From an uncultured bacterium (lineage in GTDB: Bacteria; Cyanobacteriota; Vampirovibrionia; Obscuribacterales; Obscuribacteraceae), in assembly GCA_913063055.1 (NCBI GenBank), contig CAJXZK010000008.1:1-42326 (forward strand): DNA of 42,326 nt, given 5' to 3'. Positions 1-8,555 of this stretch are shown in pieces (the stretch's first letter is position 1; every line of letters starts with the position of its first letter). The translations under genes were made by a program, and so were the position numbers. Below the pieces are notes generated by a model. The model was not told the origin of the DNA, searched no databases, and saw nothing but the letters and a program-made list of their open reading frames with translations.

Positions 1-2
1 GT

Positions 3-485
3 ACCAAGGTGATCACCGCTGGCAACGCTTCTGGTATCAACGACGGTGCTTGCGCCCTCGTCATCGCTTCGGAAGCGAAGACCAAGGAGCTGGGGGCCAC
101 GCCTCTGGCCGAGCTGGTCGACAGCTGCACTGCTGGCGTTGACCCTGAGCAGATGGGTATCGGCCCTGTGGCCGCAATCCAGAAGCTGCTCGAGCGCAAC
201 GGCCTCACCCTTGCTGACATCGACCTGATCGAGCTGAACGAAGCTTTCGCCACCCAGTATCTGGCCTGCGAGAAGCTGCTCGGCCTCGACCGCAGCAAGG
301 TCAACGTCAACGGCGGCGCCATCGCCCTGGGTCACCCCATCGGCGTTTCCGGTGCTCGCCTCATCCTCACCCTGGCTCACGAGCTCAAGCTTCGCAAGAA
401 GAAGCTCGGCATTGCTGCTCTTTGTATCGGTGGTGGCATGGGTATTGCCACTCTCATTTCCAACCCCGAATTCGAGGGAAAGTAA
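3..485 (+). CDS. Acetyl-CoA acyltransferase (thiolase), C-terminal part, 5' truncated by contig edge
   Basis: Thiolytic cleavage of 3-ketoacyl-CoA, the last step of fatty-acid beta-oxidation, in the cytoplasm. The frame is open from base 3, so only the C-terminal ~160 residues are present (a full thiolase has ~390-430) and the N-terminal nucleophilic cysteine lies off the contig. Seen directly: the NASGINDGA segment, the thiolase signature [17 protein letters not shown] with its catalytic His, and the C-terminal CIGGGMG motif holding the second active-site Cys. The stop codon is one base before the ATG of the multifunctional beta-oxidation gene, so the two are translationally adjacent. The order thiolase then multifunctional subunit is that of fadI-fadJ rather than fadB-fadA. 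Family call is firm; chain-length specificity (FadA/FadI versus acetoacetyl-CoA thiolase) cannot be read from this fragment. Confidence 0.93.
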   Translation, partial: TKVITAGNASGINDGACALVIASEAKTKELGATPLAELVDSCTAGVDPEQMGIGPVAAIQKLLERNGLTLADIDLIELNEAFATQYLACEKLLGLDRSKVNVNGGAIALGHPIGVSGARLILTLAHELKLRKKKLGIAALCIGGGMGIATLISNPEFEGK

Positions 486-486
486 T

Positions 487-2613
487 ATGACTAACAAGAT
501 CGTCACTCTCAACATGTTGCCGGGGGGCATCGCGCACGTCGTGATCGACACCCCCGACAGCAAACTCAACGTGCTCTCGCAGGCTTTCTTCAGCGAGTTC
601 ACGGCTGTCCTCAGCGACCTGGAAGCCCGCACCGACGTGAAGGGCCTCGTGATTTCGTCCGGCAAGGACGACAACTTCTTCGCTGGCGCCGACGTCAAGG
701 AAATCCGTTTCCTCCAGTCGCAGCCCTCGAAGCAGATCTATGATGCCACCATGCATGGTCGCGGTGTCTTCAACCGCATCGCTGCTCTGCCCTACCCGAC
801 CGTGGCTGCCATCAATGGCACCTGCCTGGGTGGTGGTCTGGAGCTGTCCCTCGGCTGCAAGATTCGCATCGCCTCCACTTCTCCCAAGACCTCTCTCGGT
901 CTGCCGGAGACTCAGCTGGGCTTCCTGCCTGGCTGGGGTGGCAGCATCCGTCTGCCCAAGCTGATCGGCTTGCAGCAGGGCTTCCAGATGATCTCCACGG
1001 GCTCTCGTGTCGATGGTCTCAAGGCCTGGCGCCTTGGTCTCGTCGATGAAACGGCCGTGCCGACCGACCTGATCAAGCGTGCGGTGGAACTCGCTTCGGG
1101 TGCCAAGCCCAAGCGTTTCCAGAAGCCCTTCAAGCAGCGCATGATCGACGCTGGCATCGAGACCAGCGCCGGCCGCGCCGTCTTCGCCAAGATGGCGACC
1201 AAGATGGTGTTGGCGCAGACCAAGGGCAAGTACCCGGCTCCGCTGGAAGCTCTCAAGCTCATCCTCAAGACCTGGAACATGCCGCAGGAAAAGGCCTTCG
1301 AGATGGAATCGCTGATCTTCTCGCGCCTGGCGGTTTCGTCGGTGTCGCGGGCTCTGGTCGGCATTCTCTTCGCCGAAACCGAAAGCAAGCGCATGCCCGA
1401 AGGCGTCAAGCCTGCCATCAGCGTCAAGACCGTTGGTGTGCTCGGCGCTGGCGTTATGGGTGCAGGCATCGCTCAGGCGGCTGCCTACGCTGGTTACGCA
1501 GTCGTGCTCAAGGACATCGACCAGGCTGCGCTCGACAAGGGCATGGCCGGCATCAAGGCTCTCTTCGATGGTCTCGTGGCCAAGCGCAAGATGTCGCAGG
1601 TGGAAGCCGACATGAAGTACGGCGCCATCAAGGCTACCGTCAACTACGCCGACATGGCTGACTGCGACCTCGTCATCGAGGCTGTGGTCGAGAAAATGGC
1701 GGTGAAGAAGGCGGTTCTGGCCGAGCTGGAGAAGGTGATCACCAAGCCCTTCGTCTTCGCTTCGAACACTTCTTCGTTGTCGATGGACGAGATGGCCAAG
1801 GCTGCTCGCACTCCCGCCAACGTGGTTGGTCTGCACTTCTTCAACCCGGTGCACAAGATGAAGCTGGTGGAAGTGGTCAAGGCGGAAGACAGCTCTGCTG
1901 AAACCGTCGCTCTGGCCAAGGCCTTCGGCATGCGTCTGGGCAAGACCACGGTCGTCACCAATGATGGCCCGGGCTTTGTCGTCAACCGCGTTCTCTCGCC
2001 CTACATGAAGGAAGCGTTCACGCTTCTGTTGGAAGGCGTCTCCGCGGACGACATCGACAAGGCTGCCACCAAGTTCGGCATGCCCATGGGCCCGATTGCC
2101 CTGATGGACGAAGTCGGCCTCGACATCGTCGCCCACGTCATCGACGTCATGCACGCCGCCCTGGGCGAGCGTCTGGCGCCGCCGGCCATGATCGCCATGA
2201 TCAAGAGCACCAAGCTGCTCGGCAAGAAGGGCGGCAAGGGCCTCTACCTGTACGACCCCAAGACCGGTCGTCGCGCTGGTATCAACCCCGACATCGCTGC
2301 TGCTATCACGGCTGCGCCCAAGGTCATGACGGTGGGAGCGATCCAGGATCGCCTCTTCCTGCCCATGGTCAACGAAGCGGCGCTGTGCTTGCAGGAAGGC
2401 ATCATCACCGACCCGTCGCAGCTCGACCTGGCCATGATCTTCGGAACGGGCTTTGCTCCGTTCCTGGGTGGTGTGCTCGGTTACGCTGACCAGGTCGGCA
2501 TGCGTACCATTCAGCAGAAGCTGCAGTACCTCTCGCAGGTGGCTGGTGACAACTACAAGCCCGCTCAGCTCATCGTCGACAAGGCGAAGCGCGGCGAGGC
2601 TTTCTACGGCTAA
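487..2613 (+). CDS. fadJ: Multifunctional beta-oxidation protein: enoyl-CoA hydratase / 3-hydroxyacyl-CoA dehydrogenase
   Basis: A 708-residue alpha subunit of the fatty-acid oxidation complex: hydrates trans-2-enoyl-CoA and oxidises L-3-hydroxyacyl-CoA with NAD, feeding the thiolase just upstream. N-terminal crotonase domain (~1-200): oxyanion-hole segment FFAGADVKE, catalytic Glu119 (GGGLELSLG) and Glu141 (GLPETQLG). Dehydrogenase domain from ~314: Rossmann motif GAGVMGAG (320-327), NTSSLSMDE, catalytic His450 in GLHFFNPVHKMKLVE, then DGPGFVVNR. Glu119 and His450 coincide in number with the known E. coli FadB residues. The frame is open further upstream into the thiolase gene, but the ATG at 487 is preferred: it follows the thiolase stop, has GAGGGA in front and begins the conserved domain. 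Could equally be named fadB. Its long GC-rich antisense open frame is a codon-bias artefact. Confidence 0.95.
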   Translation: MTNKIVTLNMLPGGIAHVVIDTPDSKLNVLSQAFFSEFTAVLSDLEARTDVKGLVISSGKDDNFFAGADVKEIRFLQSQPSKQIYDATMHGRGVFNRIAALPYPTVAAINGTCLGGGLELSLGCKIRIASTSPKTSLGLPETQLGFLPGWGGSIRLPKLIGLQQGFQMISTGSRVDGLKAWRLGLVDETAVPTDLIKRAVELASGAKPKRFQKPFKQRMIDAGIETSAGRAVFAKMATKMVLAQTKGKYPAPLEALKLILKTWNMPQEKAFEMESLIFSRLAVSSVSRALVGILFAETESKRMPEGVKPAISVKTVGVLGAGVMGAGIAQAAAYAGYAVVLKDIDQAALDKGMAGIKALFDGLVAKRKMSQVEADMKYGAIKATVNYADMADCDLVIEAVVEKMAVKKAVLAELEKVITKPFVFASNTSSLSMDEMAKAARTPANVVGLHFFNPVHKMKLVEVVKAEDSSAETVALAKAFGMRLGKTTVVTNDGPGFVVNRVLSPYMKEAFTLLLEGVSADDIDKAATKFGMPMGPIALMDEVGLDIVAHVIDVMHAALGERLAPPAMIAMIKSTKLLGKKGGKGLYLYDPKTGRRAGINPDIAAAITAAPKVMTVGAIQDRLFLPMVNEAALCLQEGIITDPSQLDLAMIFGTGFAPFLGGVLGYADQVGMRTIQQKLQYLSQVAGDNYKPAQLIVDKAKRGEAFYG

Positions 2614-2657
2614 GACAGTCTGCGGCTAAGTCTCTAGGGACCAGATCTTTAACTCAG

Positions 2658-2697
2658 CCCACAGCAGGCTACGGAGCAATCTGTAGCTTTGCTCTGG
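2658..2697 (+). other. Imperfect hairpin downstream of the fad genes
   Basis: Arms CCCacAGCAgGCTAC and GTAGCttTGCTctGGG pair with two small mismatches around a ~10-base loop. No T-run follows, so it is more likely an RNA-stabilising or processing hairpin than a terminator; the real terminator lies 50 bases further on. Confidence 0.4.
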
Positions 2698-2746
2698 GCG
2701 GTTAGAGAATGGTGCTGGACTTAGTTTCAAAAAGCAATTTTTGGAG

Positions 2747-2786
2747 GCGGGGCGAATAGCATTGGCTGTTCGCTCCGCTTTTTTTT
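2747..2786 (+). terminator. Intrinsic terminator of the beta-oxidation operon
   Basis: Left arm GCGGGGCGAATAGC, loop ATTG, right arm GCTGTTCGCTCCGC (14 pairs, two of them G-T), followed by eight T residues at 2779-2786. This is a canonical rho-independent terminator on the + strand and closes the thiolase-fadJ transcript. Confidence 0.88.
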
Positions 2787-2934
2787 CTCAAAACCAATTT
2801 TTTTGCCCCTGTGAGACTATAGAATGTAGTAGAAAAATTGAAAGTGAGCTTGACCTCGGGCCAAAAAAGCAAAAAAATGCCACGAAGAATCAAGGTTTCA
2901 GGGTTTAGAGTTACTGATCAGGCTATTCTTTGGC
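2787..2934. other. Remaining intergenic sequence after the fad terminator
   Basis: With the two hairpins before it, this completes a 321-base gap between the fad genes and the next gene (2935, minus strand). It is A-rich with short open frames that have neither codon bias nor a ribosome binding site. No RNA gene or repeat is visible. Confidence 0.5.
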
Positions 2935-3270
2935 TTAGTGAAAAACATTTGAACACGGGTAAGCCGCGATGCAGCGATGATGTTTCATCCAGAGCACAAG
3001 ACGGTATTTATGGTAGCTCCACGTTTCATCAAATTTCTCGTAATCTTCGAACTCCGTAACCCGCGGATTTCCCAGTTGCTCTTTTAGCTCAACGTCTGAG
3101 CGTCCAAGTGGTTTGAATTGATCGACACTAGCCATTCCGGCAATTTCGTCGCTTATACATTCGCAGTTAGAGAACAAATGAGCTATTCCGTCTACATCTT
3201 CGCGGTAGCCAGATTCCACCACGGCAAAGCCGATGACCACAAATATCAAAGCTAGAATTCGGTCTCTCAT
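2935..3270 (-). CDS. Small exported protein of unknown function
   Basis: A 111-residue protein. The N-terminus (MRDRILALIFVVIGFAVVES) has a positive start and a hydrophobic core and should act as a signal peptide or single membrane anchor. The mature part is mildly acidic and then basic-aromatic; a segment LGNPRVTEFEDY...ETWSYHKYRLVLW recalls the G-x-P ... W-x-Y pattern of small SmpA/BamE-like lipoproteins, but there is no lipobox cysteine, so this is only a resemblance. The ATG at 3268-3270 has only a weak purine stretch in front. It is read towards the fad terminator and lies just upstream, on the same strand side, of nothing obviously related. Could be spurious, but length, signal-like start and sensible composition favour a real gene. 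Confidence 0.5.
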   Translation of the reverse strand: MRDRILALIFVVIGFAVVESGYREDVDGIAHLFSNCECISDEIAGMASVDQFKPLGRSDVELKEQLGNPRVTEFEDYEKFDETWSYHKYRLVLWMKHHRCIAAYPCSNVFH

Positions 3271-3363
3271 AGCTCAATACTAGAACAGTCAGTCATCTCC
3301 GAGAAGCGTGATCGCACCAATTGGTCGGTGTTCTTCTCTCTGTCAACTTTTGAACTTCGGCTT

Positions 3364-4308
3364 TTATCCACCATGCACCAGGTCACCATTGGGGCTGAAG
3401 TCGCGAATCATGACATTGCCATTTTTATCAAAGCTGGTGTTGGTGCTTGAGCCGTCAGGTCTCTTCGTTTCAGAATTAGTAACAACCCCATTGGCATCAA
3501 ATACATTGGTATTTTTGCTGCCATCGCTCTCATATTTTGTGTTGATAGAACTGCCATCAGGGCGCGCTGTTTCAGAGTTGGTGATATTGCCATCTTTGTC
3601 AAAGTGGCTAGTATTTCTGGTGCCATCTTGGCTGTAGGTTGAATTGTCTGATGATCCGTCAGCCTTCTTGCTTTCAGATTGTGTGCGATTGCCATCAGCG
3701 TCAAACACATTGGTGTTTCTGCTTCCATCGCTCTCGTATTTTGTGTTGATAGAGCTGCCATCAGGGCGCTTGGTTTCAGAATTGGTGAGATTGCCATCTT
3801 TGTCAAAGTGGTTGGTGTCTCTCGTACCGTCTTGGCGGTAGGTTGAATTGTCTGATGATCCGTCAGCCTTCTTGCTTTCAGATTGTATGCGATTGCCATC
3901 AGCGTCAAAGACATTAGTGTTTTTGCTGCCATCTTTTTCGTAGCTCGTATTAATAGAGCTGCCGTCTGGTCGCTTGGTCTCAGAATTAGTCTTAAAGCCG
4001 TTTTCGTCAAATCTCGAACTTTCTCTCGTGCCATCACTGGAGGTGCTTGATTGAACGCTTGAGCCGTCGCTGTTCTTTGTACTACCTTGCATGTTGGCTT
4101 TGGCGCCATTGTCTGTGGGTCCGAAAGAAATGCCTTTGTCATCTACGCTAGCTTTAGGCAAGCTTCCAGCGGCAGTATCTGAGCCCTTAGGCATTTCTGG
4201 TCGCACGTTTTGACTGTAGGCCTCAGCGGCCGATGAACTTGCTGCTTTCTCCGCACCGCTATCACGGACATTTTCAACTTGATGTGAGTGATTGACGTTG
4301 TCGTTCAT
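3364..4308 (-). CDS. Repetitive Ser/Asp/Gly/Asn-rich protein built of 34-residue units
   Basis: A 314-residue protein without signal peptide or membrane segment. Residues 1-75 are polar and unstructured-looking. Residues 76-314 are seven 34-residue units that alternate between two types: A (ETKRPDGSSINTxYExDGS..NTNVFDADGN) and B (ESKKADGSSDNSTYxQDGTR.T.HFDKDGN). Each unit contains two DG(S/T) turns and an FDxDGN turn, so it resembles the YD/RHS-type or other beta-solenoid carbohydrate-binding repeats, with D-x-D-G-N turns that could bind calcium; that is inference. The ATG at 4308 is chosen over a TTG two codons upstream because AGAAGGAG sits seven bases before it. The last unit degenerates (IRDFSPNGDLVHGG), typical of a solenoid cap. 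Function unknown; a surface or matrix-associated role would need a non-classical export route. Confidence 0.8.
   Translation of the reverse strand: MNDNVNHSHQVENVRDSGAEKAASSSAAEAYSQNVRPEMPKGSDTAAGSLPKASVDDKGISFGPTDNGAKANMQGSTKNSDGSSVQSSTSSDGTRESSRFDENGFKTNSETKRPDGSSINTSYEKDGSKNTNVFDADGNRIQSESKKADGSSDNSTYRQDGTRDTNHFDKDGNLTNSETKRPDGSSINTKYESDGSRNTNVFDADGNRTQSESKKADGSSDNSTYSQDGTRNTSHFDKDGNITNSETARPDGSSINTKYESDGSKNTNVFDANGVVTNSETKRPDGSSTNTSFDKNGNVMIRDFSPNGDLVHGG
3367..4083 (-). repeat. Tandem 102-bp units in a 204-bp higher-order (A-B) repeat
   Basis: The DNA coding for the 34-residue units repeats every 102 bp at protein level, but nucleotide identity is highest at 204 bp. For example CATCTTTGTC recurs at 3591 and 3795, and GCTTTCAGATTGT recurs at 3670 and 3874. 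So the array grew by duplication of an A-B dimer. Outer units are more diverged than the inner ones. Confidence 0.85.
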
Positions 4309-4728
4309 GAACAAGCTCCTTCTCTATGGCCAAATTTTGCTTAGTAAGTTTGCGGTTTGAGTTTGTCGCCGCTGCCAACTCGTTCATGATCACCTGGCGT
4401 TCGTGAAAAACTCGTGAAAGAACTCATGGAGACTGGGTGTCACAGTACTTTCACGTCCTAAAAAATGATGCCGATCGTAGACAAAAATTGCCATTCTAGG
4501 GTGAAAAATCTGCCAGCCAAATTGATCGCTGATCGTTGATTGCTGATCGTTCATCGTTGATTGAGTGATCAATTCGACAACTGTTCTTTCCCCCGCCTAA
4601 TCTTTGCTTGTGTTACCTAGACTGATTAGAAGTTGGCAGTCAAAACAGACGAAGTGAACAAATAGATCTAGATCAGGCTTAAGCAATCGAACGAGTGCAA
4701 AATAAGCAGCAATAACAAAGGGAATGGC
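4309..4728. other. Intergenic region with a short GATCGTT repeat block and inverted ends
   Basis: A divergent intergenic region of 420 bases between the repeat protein (minus) and the exported protein (plus). At 4520-4574 there is a small block in which GCTGATCGTTGATT recurs with variation, bounded by the inverted pair AATTGATC (4520-4527) and GATCAATT (4567-4574). Near 4400 the words CGTGAAAAACT and CGTGAAAGAACT lie in tandem. An open frame over 4390-4572 on the minus strand is repeat-derived and was not called. Promoters for both neighbours must lie here but none is clear. Confidence 0.5.
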
Positions 4729-6141
4729 ATGAACAGATTAAAGAGAGCGGTTAGTGCAGGATTGCTGGCGACGCTCTTGAGTGTTAACTACACTGCGGTT
4801 GCCTATGCCGCCATACCAGAATCAAGCGTACCGGCCGTTAAGAAGGAAGTGATAGAAGTGTCTACTACAGTTAAAGACATACCTCTGGTCGAAAAATATC
4901 TCTTAGATGGTCGACTAAAAGAAGGTGAAGTGGCACTTGTGGCTCATTTGAAAGAGCATGGCAGTGACGATCAAGCTCGCTTTGGCCTGGGTGTATTGCA
5001 GTTTCTGCGTGCTGTAGAGGGTATGGGGCAGTCTTTTACCCGTTATGGTGTTCGCACTTATAGAAATCACGGATTTGTTCTGCCTTTCTTGCGCCTACCA
5101 GCGGCTACCAATGAAAATTCCAAGACCATTAGCTACTTCAACCTGCGCGAGATCGTCGAGACTTTTCAAAAGCAATTGATGCAGGCCGAATCTACGCTGG
5201 CACCGATTAGCGATGCTGACGTCAAATTGCCGCTGCACTTCGGCATGATCAAATTAGACTTGAATGGTACCGGTCAGCATGGTCAAATCAATCAGGCACA
5301 GAAAAGTAGTCAGGACAAGCAGTACGATCAGAAGGCTAGTGAGCAATCAACCAATGTACAGGGCAGTGACGATAATAGAAGTCTGTGGAAAGTCTATGCC
5401 AAGCTCACCAATAACTCTAATGTTCCAATTGAAAAAGCAGAGCAATTTTTCATCAAGTTTGATCGCGGAGATGTGCATTGGCTCAGGGGTTATTGCCACT
5501 TGCTCTCGAGCGTTTGCGATATTTATTTAGCGCACGACAGCAAAGATCTTTTCGAGCGCACAGCTCATTTGTTTTTCAACAAGGTGGATACTCCCTATCA
5601 ATTTTTGAGTCAGTCTAAGCGTATTCGCACAATTGGCGCAGGTGACGTGGAAATCTTGGATTTAGTTGCTTTGATACATTTGATCAGTTGTGATGTGATT
5701 GAGCCGAAGAGAATGGCTTCAGCACTAGATCATCTTCAGGCTGTGATTGATCAGAGTCGCGAGACCTGGAAGTGGATCATGGCAGAAGAAGATGATGATC
5801 ACGAATGGTTGCCTAATCCCCGGCAAACAGGTGTGATTCCTAACGCTCGTGTGACTGAGCAAATGGTTTTAGCCTGGTCTGGAATTATGACAGAGAGCGA
5901 AAAGATCTTGTCAGGAGAATTGTTGATTCCGTTTTGGCGCGGTAGCGACAGTGACCATCGCGGTATCAATTTGCGCAAAGTATTTTTGCAGCCGCAACGA
6001 TTTGACCTTGTGCTCTGGGTGCAAGGCTCGGCTGCAGCGCCCTATCTAGAAGAAGGCAAACTGAGCCGTGGCCAAACCTGGAGAGATTTGCGCGGCGAAT
6101 TTGGCAATCATTTTCCTGGTTTTGCTTTATGGTTCAACTGA
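4729..6141 (+). CDS. Exported protein of unknown function
   Basis: A 470-residue protein with a clear Sec signal peptide (MNRLKRAVSAGLLATLLSVN...AVAYAA, cleavage near residue 28). The mature protein starts with a helical stretch in which VEKYLLDGRLKEGEVALVAHL and DDQARFGLGVLQFLRAVEG look like degenerate TPR helices. A low-complexity, Q/S/D-rich linker occupies about residues 180-220, followed by a second globular part with KFDRGDVHWLRGYCHLLSSVCDIYLAHD and a C-terminal region rich in Trp and Phe. I recognise no enzyme motif. The ATG at 4729 has AAAGGGAA seven bases upstream. It is transcribed alone; a weak hairpin (CAAAGT 6143-6148 / ACTTTG 6162-6167) follows the stop. Likely periplasmic or membrane-associated; function not known. 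Confidence 0.85.
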   Translation: MNRLKRAVSAGLLATLLSVNYTAVAYAAIPESSVPAVKKEVIEVSTTVKDIPLVEKYLLDGRLKEGEVALVAHLKEHGSDDQARFGLGVLQFLRAVEGMGQSFTRYGVRTYRNHGFVLPFLRLPAATNENSKTISYFNLREIVETFQKQLMQAESTLAPISDADVKLPLHFGMIKLDLNGTGQHGQINQAQKSSQDKQYDQKASEQSTNVQGSDDNRSLWKVYAKLTNNSNVPIEKAEQFFIKFDRGDVHWLRGYCHLLSSVCDIYLAHDSKDLFERTAHLFFNKVDTPYQFLSQSKRIRTIGAGDVEILDLVALIHLISCDVIEPKRMASALDHLQAVIDQSRETWKWIMAEEDDDHEWLPNPRQTGVIPNARVTEQMVLAWSGIMTESEKILSGELLIPFWRGSDSDHRGINLRKVFLQPQRFDLVLWVQGSAAAPYLEEGKLSRGQTWRDLRGEFGNHFPGFALWFN

Positions 6142-6601
6142 GCAAAGTCTCTTGAGAAGTAACTTTGTTGGCTACTAGTCACGGTTTGCCCCTCGTCGGC
6201 TGCCGTTTGTAATGAACCTATCTCTGCTACTGCGAGCTAATGTTGACGCTATCCTTGCTAGTTGTTCTGCTGGCGAGCTTAAGCGCGTGCCATAAACCTT
6301 TGCCTAAATGTAATCGCTGCGTGAAAATTCCCGCTCAGATTTTCTGGTTTTTCCTGACATCTAAACTTTAAGCACTTTTGATGTCATGCGGCTTTTCGTC
6401 TTCTTGGTTGTCAAAAGCCAAGAGGCGTTACCAGAGCGGCGCTGAAGAGTTTTAGTTGTAGCCGTTTTGATAATTGGCTTAGTACATTACGCGCCTGTCG
6501 TCATCTTGAGAATAGGAAGTTAAAGGTGATATTCATGAGTTCTATACAAATTCTCTTTTAATTTACAGTCACGCAGATAGAACCTACCCCCGACTCTTAT
6601 C
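6142..6601. other. Intergenic sequence upstream of the glycosidase block
   Basis: No convincing gene. It holds a 7-bp perfect inverted repeat TGACATC (6355-6361) / GATGTCA (6380-6386) and a weak hairpin just after the preceding stop codon. An open frame starting at 6675 further on is out of frame with the ABC transporter and was not called. Confidence 0.45.
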
Positions 6602-6646
6602 ACTCAAATTCTCTTTCACCCCGGGTGAACTGTTGAAGGTTTGAGT
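6602..6646 (+). promoter_or_regulatory. Nested palindromes upstream of the ABC transporter (candidate operator or leader hairpin)
   Basis: Inner palindrome TTCACCC-C-GGGTGAA at 6615-6629 (7-bp perfect arms, one central base) lies inside an outer inverted repeat ACTCAAA (6602-6608) / TTTGAGT (6640-6646). It ends 56 bases before the ATG at 6703. Either a repressor/activator site for the transporter-glycosidase block or a structured leader; sequence alone cannot decide. Confidence 0.55.
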
Positions 6647-6702
6647 CAAGAGCGGCAACACATCTGCCTTTCTAATGTCTAACCCAGAAAGAGAGAAACG
6701 TC

Positions 6703-8388
6703 ATGAACGATATGACCAACTCGCTGACCTGGAAACGCCTCTATGCAATTGCCAAACCCTTCTGGGTTTCGTCACAGAAAGGTCGAGGAATCGCCCTCTT
6801 GGTGGCTGTTTTGCTGTTGCTCTCGGGTGTCTCTGCGGTCAACGTCTACATCAACTACATCGCTGGCAAGTTCGCTACTGCACTGCAGTTGCGTGATGTT
6901 GGCCAGTATTATGTCTTCTTATTCACGTACGCAGCAGCGTTGCTGGTGGCTACTCCCATCATCATCTACTACCAGTTTCTGCGTACGAAACTCTCCTTGG
7001 TTTGGCGTCGCTGGCTGTCACAACACCTGATCAGTCGCTACTTCGCCAATCGCGCTTACTACAAGATCAGCTCTGACCCCAACATGGACAATCCCGATGA
7101 GCGGTTGACCCAAGACGTCGAGACGTTTTGCAATTCTGCCGTGGGGCTGTCTATTGCTGTGCTCGACGCCGTTATCACTGTAGTGAGCTTCGTTGGTGTG
7201 CTCTACACCATCTCGGCAATGCTCACCTTCGTCGTCATCGTCTACTCGCTGTTTGGCTGTTTTCTCACGCTCTATATCGGCCGCCGACTGGTTGACTTGC
7301 AGTTTCAGCACACCAAGCTCGAAGCTGATTTGCGCTACGTCATGACCGATGTGCGGCGCGATGTTGAGTCGATTGCCTTTTACGGTGGTGAGCGGCGTGC
7401 CAAGTTGCAAGTCTTTCGCGCTGTCAAAGACGCCATCGGCAACCTCGAGCTGATGATGATTCTGAACCGCAACCTGGGCTTTTTCACCACCAACTATAAT
7501 GCTCTTGTGGTGCTCATTCCTGCTGCAGTGATTGCCCCGCTCTACTTTGCCGGCGACATGCAGTTTGGTGACATCACCAGAGCTGGTATGGCCTTCGCCC
7601 AGGTCTTCGGTGGCATGACCTTGATCATTGGTCAGTTCATCGGCATCAGTGCTTTCACTGCCAACGTCAATCGCCTTGGCTCGTTTCTTGAGTCAATGGA
7701 CGCCCTGGCCGACAAGTGCTCGCTGCCTTGCAAAGAAATCGAACTGATTGAGTCAGATCGTCTCGCCCTCACTAACGTTTCGGTGCTAAGCCCGGATGCT
7801 ACGCGCACACTGATTTCGTCATTGACGGTGTCGGTGCCAGCTGGCTCATCTTTGCTCATCACTGGGCCGAGCGGCAGCGGAAAATCATCGCTTCTGCGCG
7901 CCATTGCCGGACTCTGGCAAGCTGGCAGCGGACGCATCGAGCGACCAGGGCGGGAGAAGCTGATGTTTCTTCCTCAGCGGCCCTTCGTTCCCAAGTCGAC
8001 CCTGCGCAAGGCGCTGTGTTACCCCATGACGAACACGAGGCAGAGCGACACACAACTGTTGGCTCTGCTCAAGCTCGTCAATCTGCCAGATCTCGCCATG
8101 CAGTCTGGCGGCCTTGATGTCGAACACGACTGGCGCGACAAGCTTTCCCTTGGTGAGCAGCAGCGCTTGAGCTTTGCTCGAGTGATTCTTGCCAAGCCTG
8201 CCTACGCCTTTCTCGACGAAGCCACTTCTGCCCTGGATGACGCTAACGAAAGACTTCTCTATACCCTGCTCAGCAGCGTCGGGAGCACAGTCATCAGTGT
8301 CGGTCACCGCAGCAGTTTGCTGGAACACCACGACACCGTTCTTGAGCTCAAGGGCGGTGGCGAGTGGGAGTTGCGCGCCTCCAAGTAG
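6703..8388 (+). CDS. ABC transporter, fused permease/ATPase of the SbmA/BacA-YddA type
   Basis: A 561-residue half-transporter expected to work as a homodimer in the inner membrane. The N-terminal membrane domain (about 28-320) has roughly six hydrophobic segments and matches the ABC_membrane_2 family: RRWLSQHLISRYFANRAYY followed by NMDNPDERLTQDVE is its hallmark loop. The ATPase domain carries Walker A GPSGSGKS (388-395), Q-loop Gln425 in LPQRPFVPKSTLR, signature LSLGEQQ (481-487), Walker B YAFLDEA (501-507) and switch His535. All catalytic residues are intact. Relatives move peptides, cobalamin or very-long-chain acyl-CoA (ABCD type); substrate here is unknown. It leads a same-strand block of three glycosidase-like genes, so import or export of a glucan-derived compound is an inference from context. 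Purine-rich AGAAAGAGAGAAA precedes the ATG. Confidence 0.9.
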   Translation: MNDMTNSLTWKRLYAIAKPFWVSSQKGRGIALLVAVLLLLSGVSAVNVYINYIAGKFATALQLRDVGQYYVFLFTYAAALLVATPIIIYYQFLRTKLSLVWRRWLSQHLISRYFANRAYYKISSDPNMDNPDERLTQDVETFCNSAVGLSIAVLDAVITVVSFVGVLYTISAMLTFVVIVYSLFGCFLTLYIGRRLVDLQFQHTKLEADLRYVMTDVRRDVESIAFYGGERRAKLQVFRAVKDAIGNLELMMILNRNLGFFTTNYNALVVLIPAAVIAPLYFAGDMQFGDITRAGMAFAQVFGGMTLIIGQFIGISAFTANVNRLGSFLESMDALADKCSLPCKEIELIESDRLALTNVSVLSPDATRTLISSLTVSVPAGSSLLITGPSGSGKSSLLRAIAGLWQAGSGRIERPGREKLMFLPQRPFVPKSTLRKALCYPMTNTRQSDTQLLALLKLVNLPDLAMQSGGLDVEHDWRDKLSLGEQQRLSFARVILAKPAYAFLDEATSALDDANERLLYTLLSSVGSTVISVGHRSSLLEHHDTVLELKGGGEWELRASK

Positions 8389-8412
8389 GCTGACGCATTC
8401 ACCTGGGAGCTC

Positions 8413-8509
8413 TAACGCAGAGCGTTAAACGTAGAGCTTCCAGCGTGAAGCCTTCAGCGCCAGGCTTCCACAAAGCTTCTATAGGCCTGCCCTGAACCCA
8501 GGGCGGGCC
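8413..8509 (+). other. Three successive hairpins between the ABC transporter and GH144 genes
   Basis: TAACGC-AGA-GCGTTA (8413-8427), GAAGCCT (8447-8453) / AGGCTTC (8462-8468), and GGCCTGCCCT (8484-8493) / AGGGCGGGCC (8500-8509, one T-G pair). The third is the strongest but is followed only by GTATTTCT, so it would be at best a partial terminator. They may adjust the ratio of transporter to enzyme transcripts. Confidence 0.55.
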
Positions 8510-8555
8510 GTATTTCTAATCTCAAAAACCACATTCACAAGAAGTGGAGAACAAC

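Noticed and set aside
454-2154. Long open frame (566 codons) on the minus strand opposite fadJ
   Set aside because: Composition is rich in His, Leu, Asp and Val with no motifs; it mirrors the GC-rich codon use of fadJ, whose domains and catalytic residues are complete.
2838-3059. Plus-strand 73-codon frame in the gap after the fad genes
   Set aside because: Overlaps the signal-peptide-bearing minus-strand gene, has no ribosome binding site and looks random.
4390-4572. 60-codon minus-strand frame upstream of the repeat-protein gene
   Set aside because: Its start lies in the GATCGTT repeat block, it lacks a ribosome binding site and has no sensible protein features.
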